Source: JABDQZ01 sp050049775 (GTDB lineage Bacteria; Pseudomonadota; Gammaproteobacteria; Chromatiales; Chromatiaceae). Taken from it: DNA of 49,741 nucleotides. Made by a program: the position numbers and the translations under genes. Location: contig JASFVP010000024.1 of the NCBI GenBank assembly GCA_050049775.1, forward strand, positions 1-49,741. Reading direction: 5' to 3'. The notes under the pieces are model-generated. The model did no database searches. It worked only from the letters and a program-made list of their open reading frames with translations, and had not been told where the DNA came from. Positions 23,937-31,996 of the stretch are shown here, piece after piece (position 1 is the stretch's first letter; every line of letters starts with the position of its first letter).

Positions 23937-24943
23937 TCCTGTTCGGCCCGGGTCTCACGCGACAGCAATTGCGTGACCGCATCGTGCGGATCAAGTCCTT
24001 CATACAGCACACGATAAGCCTGCTCGGTGATCGGCATCTCGATGTTCAGTTCCGTGGCTTTTTTATAGACTTCCCGCGCGGTGGCAATGCCTTCGACTTC
24101 CTGCCCGATCTGCTGTTTGGCCTGTTCGATGTTCATGCCCGATGCGAGCGCCAGGCCGAGGCGCCGGTTGCGTGACTGGTCATCGGTGCAGGTCAGTACC
24201 AGGTCGCCAAGTCCGGCCAGACCCATGAATGTTTCCGTATGACCGCCGAGAGCGGTACCGAGGCGGGTGATCTCCACCAGCCCACGCGTGATTAGCGCCG
24301 CACGTGTGTTGGCGCCAAAGCCGAGCCCGTCACAGATACCGGCGGCAATCGCCATGATGTTTTTTGCCGCCCCGCCGATCTGCACACCGATGATGTCTTC
24401 GCTGGTATAGGGGCGAAATGCGTCGTCCTTCAGGTAGCGGGTCAGGGTCTCGGCATGCGAGGCATCGGTCGAGGCGATGACAATCGCGGTTGGCAGGCCC
24501 ATCGCGACTTCCCTGGCGAAAGTCGGCCCGGAAATCACGGTCATCGGATGCGCAGGCCCCAGCTCGCGACGAGCCACTTCACTGAGCAGCAGATTGCTGT
24601 GCGGGTCGAGTCCCTTGGTGGCCCAACTGATGGCGGCCTGCGGTGGTAACAGTGGTTTGATGCGTTGCAGAACCGCGGCAAACGCATGACTAGGTACCAC
24701 AATGAGCACTTCATCAACGCCGCTCAGGCTGGTTTGCAGATCGGTCTGCGGTGTCAGTTGCTCCGGAAAGGCAAGACCTGGCAGGAAACGGCGGTTTTCA
24801 CGGTCCTGCTGTAGTTGTTCGATTTCGGCTGGCAGATGTCCCCACAGGTTGACGTCAACCTGGTTCTTGGCCAACTGGATGGCCAGTGCGGTTCCCCAGG
24901 AACCGGCGCCCAATACCGCAACTTTTCCGAGGGAGTCCGGCAT
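23933..24943 (-). CDS. gpsA: Glycerol-3-phosphate dehydrogenase [NAD(P)+]
   Basis: Cytosolic enzyme that reduces dihydroxyacetone phosphate to sn-glycerol 3-phosphate for phospholipid synthesis. The 336-residue protein begins with a Rossmann motif GAGSWGTALA. It has the catalytic region GAAKNIMAIAAGICDGLGFG and the substrate-binding segment TFMGLAGLGDLVLTCT. It lies 11 nt downstream of secB, the same order as in E. coli (secB-gpsA). The product feeds the acyltransferase pathway to which PlsC belongs. Confidence 0.97.
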   Translation of the reverse strand: MPDSLGKVAVLGAGSWGTALAIQLAKNQVDVNLWGHLPAEIEQLQQDRENRRFLPGLAFPEQLTPQTDLQTSLSGVDEVLIVVPSHAFAAVLQRIKPLLPPQAAISWATKGLDPHSNLLLSEVARRELGPAHPMTVISGPTFAREVAMGLPTAIVIASTDASHAETLTRYLKDDAFRPYTSEDIIGVQIGGAAKNIMAIAAGICDGLGFGANTRAALITRGLVEITRLGTALGGHTETFMGLAGLGDLVLTCTDDQSRNRRLGLALASGMNIEQAKQQIGQEVEGIATAREVYKKATELNIEMPITEQAYRVLYEGLDPHDAVTQLLSRETRAEQD

Positions 24944-24954
24944 CAGCAGGCGTA

Positions 24955-25437
24955 TCAGTGCTTGGCGGCCTGCGCCTGTTGTTGCTGCACCTGCTGCGCG
25001 TAGAGTGCTTCAAAGTTGATCGGCGACAGCACCAGCTGCGGGAAACTGCCACGATTGACGAGGTCGGAGACGGCTTCCCTGGCGTAGGGAAACAGGATGT
25101 TCGGGCAGGCGATGCCGAATACCGGTCCCATCTGTTTTTCGTCGATGCCTTTGATGGCGAAGATGCCGGCCTGGTGCACTTCGGCCAGGAATGCGGTTTG
25201 CTCATTGGAGCTGACGGTGACGGTGACTTTCAGCACCACTTCATACAGGTGCTCGTCGAGTTTCTTGGTTTCCGAGGCGAGGTTGAGATCCATTTTCGGC
25301 TGCCAGTCACCGCTGAAAATATTCGGTGAGTTGGGCGTTTCAAACGAGATATCCTTGGTATATACGCGCTGGATTGCCAGTTCGAGTCGCGGCTGTTGTT
25401 GCGCACTTTCCTGCGGTTTGTCGGTAGCTTCGGTCAT
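24955..25437 (-). CDS. secB: Protein-export chaperone SecB
   Basis: The tetrameric cytosolic chaperone that keeps preproteins unfolded and hands them to SecA. The 160-residue protein carries SecB blocks LELAIQRVYTKDISFETPN, VVLKVTVTV and CPNILFPYAREAVSDLV. The C-terminal tail is Gln/Ala-rich and ends in KH. It follows the rhodanese gene by 23 nt. E. coli has grxC between yibN and secB; here no glutaredoxin gene is present in the gap. Confidence 0.97.
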   Translation of the reverse strand: MTEATDKPQESAQQQPRLELAIQRVYTKDISFETPNSPNIFSGDWQPKMDLNLASETKKLDEHLYEVVLKVTVTVSSNEQTAFLAEVHQAGIFAIKGIDEKQMGPVFGIACPNILFPYAREAVSDLVNRGSFPQLVLSPINFEALYAQQVQQQQAQAAKH

Positions 25438-25460
25438 GGATTAGCCTGTGGGGTGGATGT

Positions 25461-25880
25461 TTATTTTGTGGTGACGGGCAGGTTTTCACTTTGCCACGCG
25501 AGTATGCCGCCTTTGAGATTGTGCACGTTTTCAAAACCTTCCTTGCCGAGCTGGCGACAGATCGCAGCGGATTGTGCGCCGGAGCGGCAGCTGACGATGA
25601 TCGGGCGGTTTTTGTACTTATCCAGTTGTTGCAATTGCTTGGTCACGCTCTGTGCCGGGATGTTAACGGCGTTGATGATGTGGCCTTTGGCGAAATCCGC
25701 GTTGGGCCGCACATCCAGTACCACGGCATCTTCATGATTCATCATTACGGTAGCTTGCTGTGCGGTGATGTTGCCCTTGTTGCCAGACAGTAAATTCTGC
25801 AGCAACAGCAGTATGGCGATGACCTCGGCGGATACCAGCAGCAGGTGATTGCCGGAAAACTCAACAATTTGCTCAATCAT
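25461..25880 (-). CDS. yibN: Membrane-anchored rhodanese-like sulfurtransferase (YibN)
   Basis: A 139-residue protein with an N-terminal membrane segment (about residues 12-31, LLLVSAEVIAILLLLQNLL) and a cytosolic rhodanese domain (about 40-135). The active-site loop is CRSGAQ with persulfide-forming Cys98; conserved LDVRPNADFAKGHI is present. The topology and position upstream of secB-gpsA match E. coli yibN. Its neighbour upstream is an ArsR-family regulator with a persulfide-sensor-like cysteine pair, so a link to sulfane-sulfur handling is possible (inference). Confidence 0.92.
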   Translation of the reverse strand: MIEQIVEFSGNHLLLVSAEVIAILLLLQNLLSGNKGNITAQQATVMMNHEDAVVLDVRPNADFAKGHIINAVNIPAQSVTKQLQQLDKYKNRPIIVSCRSGAQSAAICRQLGKEGFENVHNLKGGILAWQSENLPVTTK

Positions 25881-25947
25881 TCGATTCAGGCCCGATTTTT
25901 TAAAAGGTCAGGAATATAGCAGCTTTATGTGAGTTTTCGAAACCTGC

Positions 25948-26295
25948 TCATTCGTGCATGCAGAAGACTTCGCGCATCATGCAGATCAGTTTCAGTGTGC
26001 GTGAATCGCCTACCTTATAATAGACACGATTGGCGTCCTTGCGTGAGGTGAGAATGCCCTTGTCGCGTAAAATGGCGAGATGCTGGGAAATATTGCTTTG
26101 AGATGTGCCAACCTGTTCGACGATGTCCTGCACACTGACTTCCTGATCTCCCAGGGTGCAGAGAATCTTTAACCTGAGCGGGTGCGACATGGCCTTGAGC
26201 GAGCGGGAGGCCCGGTCGATATCGGCGTCGCCAGTCAACAATTGATCAGCTGTGCTGAACTCCGTGTTTAGAAATTTTGTCTCGGAATCACTCAT
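25948..26295 (-). CDS. ArsR-family regulator, possibly persulfide-sensing (YgaV/BigR/SqrR-like)
   Basis: A 115-residue winged-helix repressor with the ArsR core ALKAMSHP-like segment (LKAMSHPLRLKILCTLGD) and recognition helix SQSNISQHLAILRDKG. It lacks the ELCVCD metal motif of ArsR/SmtB helix alpha-3. Instead it has Cys46 in the RLKILC helix and Cys112 in REVFCMHE, positions that appear to align with the redox cysteine pair of YgaV, BigR and SqrR; Cys105 is extra. It is 67 nt upstream of the rhodanese gene on the same strand. The family call is firm, the sensing chemistry is inference. Confidence 0.88.
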   Translation of the reverse strand: MSDSETKFLNTEFSTADQLLTGDADIDRASRSLKAMSHPLRLKILCTLGDQEVSVQDIVEQVGTSQSNISQHLAILRDKGILTSRKDANRVYYKVGDSRTLKLICMMREVFCMHE

Positions 26296-26320
26296 TTTTG
26301 TACCGGTTATCTGGCTATTT

Positions 26321-26336
26321 ATTAGTAATATCTAAT
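26321..26336. promoter_or_regulatory. Candidate operator of the ArsR-family regulator
   Basis: ATTAGTAATATCTAAT is an inverted repeat with perfect ATTAG/CTAAT arms and a 6-nt spacer, 26-41 nt upstream of the regulator's start codon. AT-rich dyads of this kind, close to the gene's own promoter, are usual for ArsR-type autorepression. The rest of the 292-nt gap before gpmI is AT-rich with no gene. Confidence 0.4.
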
Positions 26337-26587
26337 TGGATGATACAGCGTTTAAATGCGGCCGTGAATTACCCGTTTTTGCTTTTTCTGTGACAGTTTG
26401 CTTACAAATTGGCAATTTCCTTATATAAAGAATTTCCAAGTTGCTTGCGCTTGGCTCATAATATCGGCTTATTGGGCACTTTTGCGGGTGCTAATTGTCC
26501 ATATTTCAAAGAGTTAGTAATCCATTAGCCAACCTGAAACAACGCCTGCAAGCGCAGGACGACTTGTTGGTGGAATAAAATACATAG

Positions 26588-28138
26588 ATGTCCGGAAAAG
26601 AAAAAACTGTTGTTTTGTTGATACTCGATGGCTGGGGTAACAGCGACAAGCACGAATTTAATGCCATTTACGCCGCCAAAAAGCCGGTCTGGGACCGGCT
26701 TTACCGGGAACATGCCAGCACCGAAATCGCGACGTCCGGATCGGCCGTCGGCCTGCCGGCCGGACAGATGGGCAATTCCGAAGTCGGACACCTGAACCTC
26801 GGCGCCGGTCGTGTCGTTTACCAGGAAATCACCCGCATCAGCCGCTCCATCCGCACCGGCTCATTCTTCGAAAACCTGACCCTGACCGATGCGGTTGATC
26901 TGGCGATCGAAAACAACAAGGCGGTGCATGTGGTCGGCTTGCTGTCGCCGGGCGGTGTGCACAGCCATGAAGAGCACATTCACGCCATGCTTCGGCTGGC
27001 GGTGGAGCGCGGCGCCAAACAGGTGTATCTGCATGCCTTTACCGATGGCCGCGACATGCCGCCGAAAAGCGCCGAGGCCTCCTTGCGGTCGGTCGACGAG
27101 CTGTTTGCCGAACTCGGCAAAGGTCGGCTGGTGAGTATGATCGGGCGCTATTTCGCCATGGACCGCGATCATCGCTGGGAACGCGTGCAGCATGCCTACG
27201 ACCTGATGATTGACGGCAAAGCCAACTATGCGGCTGACAATGCGCTGGAAGCCTTGCAGATGGCCTATGATCGTGGTGAGACCGATGAATTCATCAAGGC
27301 CACCTGCATCGGCGAACCCGTCACCATCAACAACGGTGACGTTGTCATCAACATGAACTTCCGCTCCGACCGCGCGCGCCAGATCACACGGCCGTTCATC
27401 GAGCTGGATTTTGATGGCTTCACGCGTGACCGCCTGCCCGTACTCGGCCGTTATGTCAGCCTGACCGAATACAATCGCGATTTTGATATTCCGGTGGCTT
27501 TCCCGCCGGAGCGGCTCAACAATGTGTTTGGCGAATACATCTCCAGTCTCGGCCTGCATCAGTTGCGCCTGGCGGAAACCGAGAAATACGCCCATGTCAC
27601 CTTCTTCTTCAACGGTGGCCGGGAAAAGCCGTTCGATGGCGAAGACCGTATCCTGGTGCCATCGCCGCAGGTGGCGACCTATGACCTGATGCCGGAAATG
27701 AGTGCTCACCAGCTCACCGATGACCTGGTGCAGGCCATCGACAGCGGTAGTTACGACGCTATCATCTGCAATTACGCCAATGGCGACATGGTCGGCCATA
27801 CCGGCAACTTCGATGCCGCCGTATCGGCCATCGAAACACTGGACCAGTGCCTTGGCCGCATCTTGCAGGCAGTGCATCGCAGCGGTGCCGAAATGCTGAT
27901 CACCGCCGACCACGGCAATGCCGAGCAGATGATGGATCCGGCGGTGGATCAGCCGCACACCGCACACACCACCAACCCGGTGCCGCTGATCTATGTCGGC
28001 CGCCCGGCGCAGTTGCTCGACAATGGCTCGCTCTGTGACATTGCGCCGAGCATGCTGCACATCATGGGACTCAAGATCCCCACGGAAATGTCCGGCAAAA
28101 GCCTGCTCGAGTTCGATGGAGAAGACGAGAGCAATTGA
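26588..28138 (+). CDS. gpmI: 2,3-bisphosphoglycerate-independent phosphoglycerate mutase
   Basis: Mn2+-dependent glycolytic enzyme that interconverts 3- and 2-phosphoglycerate. The 516-residue protein has the metal-binding LILDGWG motif, the phospho-serine S64 in GQMGNSEVGH, FTDGRDMPPKS, the FRSDRARQ segment and the C-terminal metal site TADHGNAEQM. It heads the gpmI-envC-ctpA-yibQ group on the plus strand, the E. coli order. A 518-residue frame on the opposite strand is only a shadow of this high-GC gene. Confidence 0.97.
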   Translation: MSGKEKTVVLLILDGWGNSDKHEFNAIYAAKKPVWDRLYREHASTEIATSGSAVGLPAGQMGNSEVGHLNLGAGRVVYQEITRISRSIRTGSFFENLTLTDAVDLAIENNKAVHVVGLLSPGGVHSHEEHIHAMLRLAVERGAKQVYLHAFTDGRDMPPKSAEASLRSVDELFAELGKGRLVSMIGRYFAMDRDHRWERVQHAYDLMIDGKANYAADNALEALQMAYDRGETDEFIKATCIGEPVTINNGDVVINMNFRSDRARQITRPFIELDFDGFTRDRLPVLGRYVSLTEYNRDFDIPVAFPPERLNNVFGEYISSLGLHQLRLAETEKYAHVTFFFNGGREKPFDGEDRILVPSPQVATYDLMPEMSAHQLTDDLVQAIDSGSYDAIICNYANGDMVGHTGNFDAAVSAIETLDQCLGRILQAVHRSGAEMLITADHGNAEQMMDPAVDQPHTAHTTNPVPLIYVGRPAQLLDNGSLCDIAPSMLHIMGLKIPTEMSGKSLLEFDGEDESN

Positions 28139-29295
28139 TGAAGTCTCTGTTTGCACAGCTTGTCGTACTGCAGCTGTTGCTGATATCGCAGGTTGTTGCT
28201 GAACAGCAACCACAAACACAGCTGAAACAGATCCAGAGCCAGATTTCCGATTTATCCAGCGAGATATCCGCCAGCCGCGAGCAACGCGAACAACAGCAGG
28301 CCCTGCTGGAAAAAATCGAACGCCAGATCGGCTCACTGGGACGTTCCATTCATAACCTGCAGAATGAAATCGGGCAATACAACCGGCAGCTCGACAAACT
28401 CGCCACACAACGCGCACAGCAACAGCAACAGCTGTATGAGGAAAGGAAAAAACTCAGTGTGCAGATGGTATCCGCCTATGCCATGGGTCGGCAGGAACGC
28501 ATCAAGATGTTGCTCAATCAGCAGGACCCGGTACTACTCAATCGCGTCATGAGTTATTACGATTATCTCAATCGCGAACGCATCACTCGCATCCAGCAGG
28601 CCAATCGTCTCATTGAACAGTTGCAACAGACCGAAAATGACATCACGCTGGCACGCCAGCAACTGGACGCCTCGTTCGCGGAAAAAAATGCCCGGCTGGA
28701 AGAAATCCATGCCGCGCGCCAATCGCGCGCCGAGCTGGTGGCCAGACTCGACAGCGACATCAAAAGCAAGGGCGAATCACTACAGCGGCTGAAACGCGAT
28801 GCCGCCCGACTTGAACGCCTGCTTTCGGAAATCCAGCAACGCGAACAACGTCGCCAGCAATTCAGCAGTAACCAGGAGAAGAAATTCGCCAGCATGCGAG
28901 GCCAGCTGCCCTGGCCGGCGCGCGGGCGTTTGCAGGTGCTGTACGGCGCGCCAAAAAGCGGTGATGTGAAATGGGACGGCGTGTTTATTACCGCACCGGA
29001 AGGTGAACAGATTCACGCCGTGCATCATGGCCGGGTGGCTTATGCTGACTGGTTGCGCGGCTATGGTCTATTGTTGATTATTGATCATGGCGATGGCTTT
29101 ATGACGTTATACGGGCATAATCAGAGCCTGTTTAAGGAAACCGGTGAATGGGTGGCCGGTGGCGAACCGATCGCACTGGTTGGCAACAGCGGCGGGCAGA
29201 AACTTTCCGGCCTGTATTTCAGCATCCGCAAAGACGGCCGACCCAACAACCCGGGTCGCTGGTGCGTCAAGACCCACGGCCGGGTACTGCGCTGA
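28138..29295 (+). CDS. envC: Murein hydrolase activator EnvC
   Basis: Periplasmic division protein that activates amidases AmiA/AmiB at the septum under FtsEX control. The ATG at 28138 overlaps the gpmI stop by 1 nt and gives 385 residues: signal peptide (about 1-22), a long Gln-rich coiled coil (about 27-245), and a C-terminal LytM/M23 domain (about 258-380). The LytM domain is degenerate: it lacks the first zinc-ligand His motif, as expected for an activator rather than an enzyme, although an LYGH histidine is kept. About 44 nt separate it from ctpA. Confidence 0.95.
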   Translation: MKSLFAQLVVLQLLLISQVVAEQQPQTQLKQIQSQISDLSSEISASREQREQQQALLEKIERQIGSLGRSIHNLQNEIGQYNRQLDKLATQRAQQQQQLYEERKKLSVQMVSAYAMGRQERIKMLLNQQDPVLLNRVMSYYDYLNRERITRIQQANRLIEQLQQTENDITLARQQLDASFAEKNARLEEIHAARQSRAELVARLDSDIKSKGESLQRLKRDAARLERLLSEIQQREQRRQQFSSNQEKKFASMRGQLPWPARGRLQVLYGAPKSGDVKWDGVFITAPEGEQIHAVHHGRVAYADWLRGYGLLLIIDHGDGFMTLYGHNQSLFKETGEWVAGGEPIALVGNSGGQKLSGLYFSIRKDGRPNNPGRWCVKTHGRVLR

Positions 29296-29339
29296 GCAAC
29301 GGATTCACGACAGATGGTCTGCAACAGATAAGGATTAAA

Positions 29340-30662
29340 ATGACAAGATATTTGCGTACAGCCAGGACCTGCAGCCTGAGCCTGATTTTGCTGTTTGGCA
29401 TGAGCACGCCACTATTGGCGCAGACCGAAGCGGAAAACGGCCCGGATATCGATGTATCCAGTGAGCTGCCGCTGGAAGACCTGCGGATTTTTTCGCAGAT
29501 CTTCGGTCGCATCAAGAAAGACTATGTCGAGGAAGTCGATGACAAAAAACTCATCGAGGACGCCATTCGCGGCATGTTATCCGGGCTGGACCCGCATTCC
29601 ACTTACCTGAACGCCGAGGATTTCAAAAACCTCAAGGTTGGCACCAGCGGCGAGTTCGGTGGTCTCGGCATCGAAGTCGGCACCGAAGACGGCTTCATTA
29701 AGGTGATCGCGCCAATCGACGATACGCCGGCAGATCGCGCCGGCATCATGGCCGGCGACCTGATCAGCCGCATCGATGGCAAGGCGGTCAAGGGCATGTC
29801 GCTCGATGATTCGGTCAAGATGATGCGCGGCAAACCGGGCACCGAAATCATCCTGACCATCCTGCGCAAAACCGAGGACAAGCCGCTGGAGATCACCATC
29901 GTGCGCGACATCATCAAGGTCGCCAGTGTCAAGCAGCGCATCCTCGAGGACAACCTCGGCTATGTGCGCATTTCTCAGTTTCAATCTCGCACCGCCGAGG
30001 ACCTGCTGAAAGCCATCAGCCGCTTGAAACGCAAATCCGGCGGCAAGCTCAAGGGCGTGGTGCTGGACCTGCGCAACAACCCGGGCGGCGTGCTCAGCGC
30101 GGCCGTGTCGGTCAGCGACGCGTTTCTGGAAGAAGGCCTGATCGTGTATACCAAGGGCATGGCCAGCGATTCGAAAATGGAGTTCAAGGCGGCGCCCGAC
30201 GACATCGTTGATGGCGCACCGCTGGTGGTGCTGGTCAACGGTGGATCGGCTTCGGCGTCAGAAATTGTTGCCGGCGCCCTGCAGGATCATCGCCGTGCCG
30301 TGATCATGGGGCAACCTACTTTCGGCAAGGGTTCGGTGCAGACCATTGTGCCGATCACCGACAGCATAGCCGTCAAGCTCACCACGGCGCGTTATTACAC
30401 GCCGTCGGGTCGTTCGATCCAGGCCGAAGGCATCGAGCCTGACATTTTGCTGGATGAAGTCAAAATCGCTTCACTGGAACATGTCGGCCGGGTCAAGGAA
30501 GCGGATCTCGCCGGTCATCTGGAAAACGGTGACGCCATGCCCGAAGAGCACAAAAGCGAGTCGCGTAAAGAAACCAAGTCACTGGCCGAAGAAGACTATG
30601 AACTGAGCGCCGCGCTGAACCTGCTGAAAGGTCTGGTGCTGTATGAAAGCAAAAGCAACTAG
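29340..30662 (+). CDS. ctpA: Carboxyl-terminal processing protease (S41 family)
   Basis: A 440-residue periplasmic Ser/Lys protease. The start at 29340 has AAGGA upstream and gives a signal peptide (about 1-28). A PDZ domain (about 100-180, GEFGGLGIEVG and AGIMAGDLI) precedes the S41 domain with Ser305 in GGSASASE and Lys330 in PTFGKGSVQ. An earlier in-frame ATG inside envC is rejected. In several bacteria CtpA homologues degrade cell-wall hydrolases or their regulators, and its place after envC agrees with an envelope role. Confidence 0.95.
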   Translation: MTRYLRTARTCSLSLILLFGMSTPLLAQTEAENGPDIDVSSELPLEDLRIFSQIFGRIKKDYVEEVDDKKLIEDAIRGMLSGLDPHSTYLNAEDFKNLKVGTSGEFGGLGIEVGTEDGFIKVIAPIDDTPADRAGIMAGDLISRIDGKAVKGMSLDDSVKMMRGKPGTEIILTILRKTEDKPLEITIVRDIIKVASVKQRILEDNLGYVRISQFQSRTAEDLLKAISRLKRKSGGKLKGVVLDLRNNPGGVLSAAVSVSDAFLEEGLIVYTKGMASDSKMEFKAAPDDIVDGAPLVVLVNGGSASASEIVAGALQDHRRAVIMGQPTFGKGSVQTIVPITDSIAVKLTTARYYTPSGRSIQAEGIEPDILLDEVKIASLEHVGRVKEADLAGHLENGDAMPEEHKSESRKETKSLAEEDYELSAALNLLKGLVLYESKSN

Positions 30663-30673
30663 CCCGGAATAAC

Positions 30674-31462
30674 ATGAAAAAAATCCTGCTGCTGACCTGC
30701 CTGTTGATGACCGCGGCAATGCCTGTGGCCGCGCAGCAGGCAGTGATCTCGCTGATCATCGACGATCTCGGCAACGATGCGCAGGTGGCCGAACAGGCAT
30801 TGCAATTACCCGGTCCGATCGCTTATGCGATTTTACCGGGCACACCTTATGACCAGGTGATCGCCTTGCGTGCGCGTGACCTGGGTAAACAGGTCATGTT
30901 GCACATCCCCATGGAAGCCGAACACGACAAGCCGCTCGGCCCGAAGGCGCTGACCTCGAACATGAGTGAGGTCGATTTCAAGGCGGTGTTGCAGGATGCA
31001 CTGGCCACCGTGCCTAATGTTGCCGGTCTCAATAATCACATGGGTAGTCTGTTGACGCAGAATGCTGATGCCATGCGCTGGGTCATGCAGGTACTCAAGC
31101 AACAGCAGCTGTTTTTTGTCGACAGTCGCACCAGCGCCCACACCGTGGCGGAAAGTATTGCCAATGAAACCGGTGTGCGGGCCATGCGCCGCGATGTGTT
31201 CCTGGATCATTCGCGTGAACCGAAAGACATCGCCAGACAATACCGGCGCCTGTTGCAGTTGGCGCAACGCCAGGGCTGGGCGACCGGCATTGCCCACCCT
31301 TATCCGGAAACCATCGAATTTCTGAAGTTCGCCCTGCCACAATTAGAACAGAACAACATCCGCCTGGTATTCGCCTCGGAGATGTACGACATACAAAGGA
31401 GCACAACATGGGCAGAGTCCTCGTCCCCCTCGCACAAGGTTGCGAAGAACTGGAAGCCGTAA
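30674..31462 (+). CDS. yibQ: Divergent polysaccharide deacetylase family protein (YibQ)
   Basis: A 262-residue exported protein: signal peptide (about 1-20, ending VAAQQ) followed by a carbohydrate-esterase-like fold of the DUF610/YibQ family, with SLIIDDLGND, AILPGTPY, LHIPMEA, GLNNHMGS and FVDSRTSA. These residues resemble polysaccharide deacetylase metal sites but the activity is unproven. The C-terminal 18 codons run 55 nt into the DJ-1 gene. The conserved fold seems to end near MYDIQ, so the tail may be a recent readthrough extension. Confidence 0.88.
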   Translation: MKKILLLTCLLMTAAMPVAAQQAVISLIIDDLGNDAQVAEQALQLPGPIAYAILPGTPYDQVIALRARDLGKQVMLHIPMEAEHDKPLGPKALTSNMSEVDFKAVLQDALATVPNVAGLNNHMGSLLTQNADAMRWVMQVLKQQQLFFVDSRTSAHTVAESIANETGVRAMRRDVFLDHSREPKDIARQYRRLLQLAQRQGWATGIAHPYPETIEFLKFALPQLEQNNIRLVFASEMYDIQRSTTWAESSSPSHKVAKNWKP

Positions 31463-31959
31463 CCATTATCGACCTGTTGCGGCGCGCCGGTATCGAGGTG
31501 GTTAGCGCATCGCTGGATGATCAAGTGATTACCGCCAGCCGCGGCGTCAAACTGGTTGCCGATGTATCGCTCGATGAGGTGCTGGATGAAGACTTTGACA
31601 TGATCGTATTGCCCGGTGGTTTACCGGGTGCTGACCATCTGGATAACGACCCTCGCATTCACAGCTTGCTCAAACGCATGCAGGCGGACGGCAAATACAC
31701 CGCCGCCATCTGCGCCGCGCCCAAGGTGCTGGCCAATGCCGGCCTGCTCGAAGGCAAGCAGGCCACAGGTTATCCGGGTATCATCGACAAAATGAGCTTG
31801 ACGCAAACACAGGTGCTGGAAACGCCGGTGGTGACCGATGGCCTGCTGGTCACGTCGCGCGGTCCTGGCACCGCCATGGATTTTGCCCTGACGCTGATCG
31901 AAAAGCTTGAAGGCATCGAAAAACGCCAGGCCGTTGAAGCGCCCCTGGTGCGTCCGTAA
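31408..31959 (+). CDS. DJ-1/PfpI family protein (YajL-like)
   Basis: A 183-residue cytosolic protein of the DJ-1 branch. Nucleophile-elbow Cys102 lies in AAICAAPKVL, with the conserved acidic residue E16 in GCEELEAV and ASRGVK nearby. Homologues YajL and DJ-1 protect against oxidative and carbonyl stress; a deglycase activity has been claimed but disputed. AGGAG sits just before the ATG. The start lies inside the end of yibQ (55-nt overlap), implying translational coupling or a local shift of the yibQ stop. Confidence 0.93.
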   Translation: MGRVLVPLAQGCEELEAVTIIDLLRRAGIEVVSASLDDQVITASRGVKLVADVSLDEVLDEDFDMIVLPGGLPGADHLDNDPRIHSLLKRMQADGKYTAAICAAPKVLANAGLLEGKQATGYPGIIDKMSLTQTQVLETPVVTDGLLVTSRGPGTAMDFALTLIEKLEGIEKRQAVEAPLVRP

Positions 31960-31996
31960 GCCGCAACGCAACCCACAACGCAGGGAACCGCAAATC

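Noticed and set aside
26296..26587. tRNA or riboswitch in the gap before gpmI
   Set aside because: I could find no cloverleaf or conserved aptamer pattern, only AT-rich DNA with short palindromes.
26861..28417. 518-residue open frame antisense to gpmI and the start of envC
   Set aside because: It mirrors codon positions of a conserved high-GC gene, has low-complexity Arg/His/Val content, no recognisable domain and no RBS.
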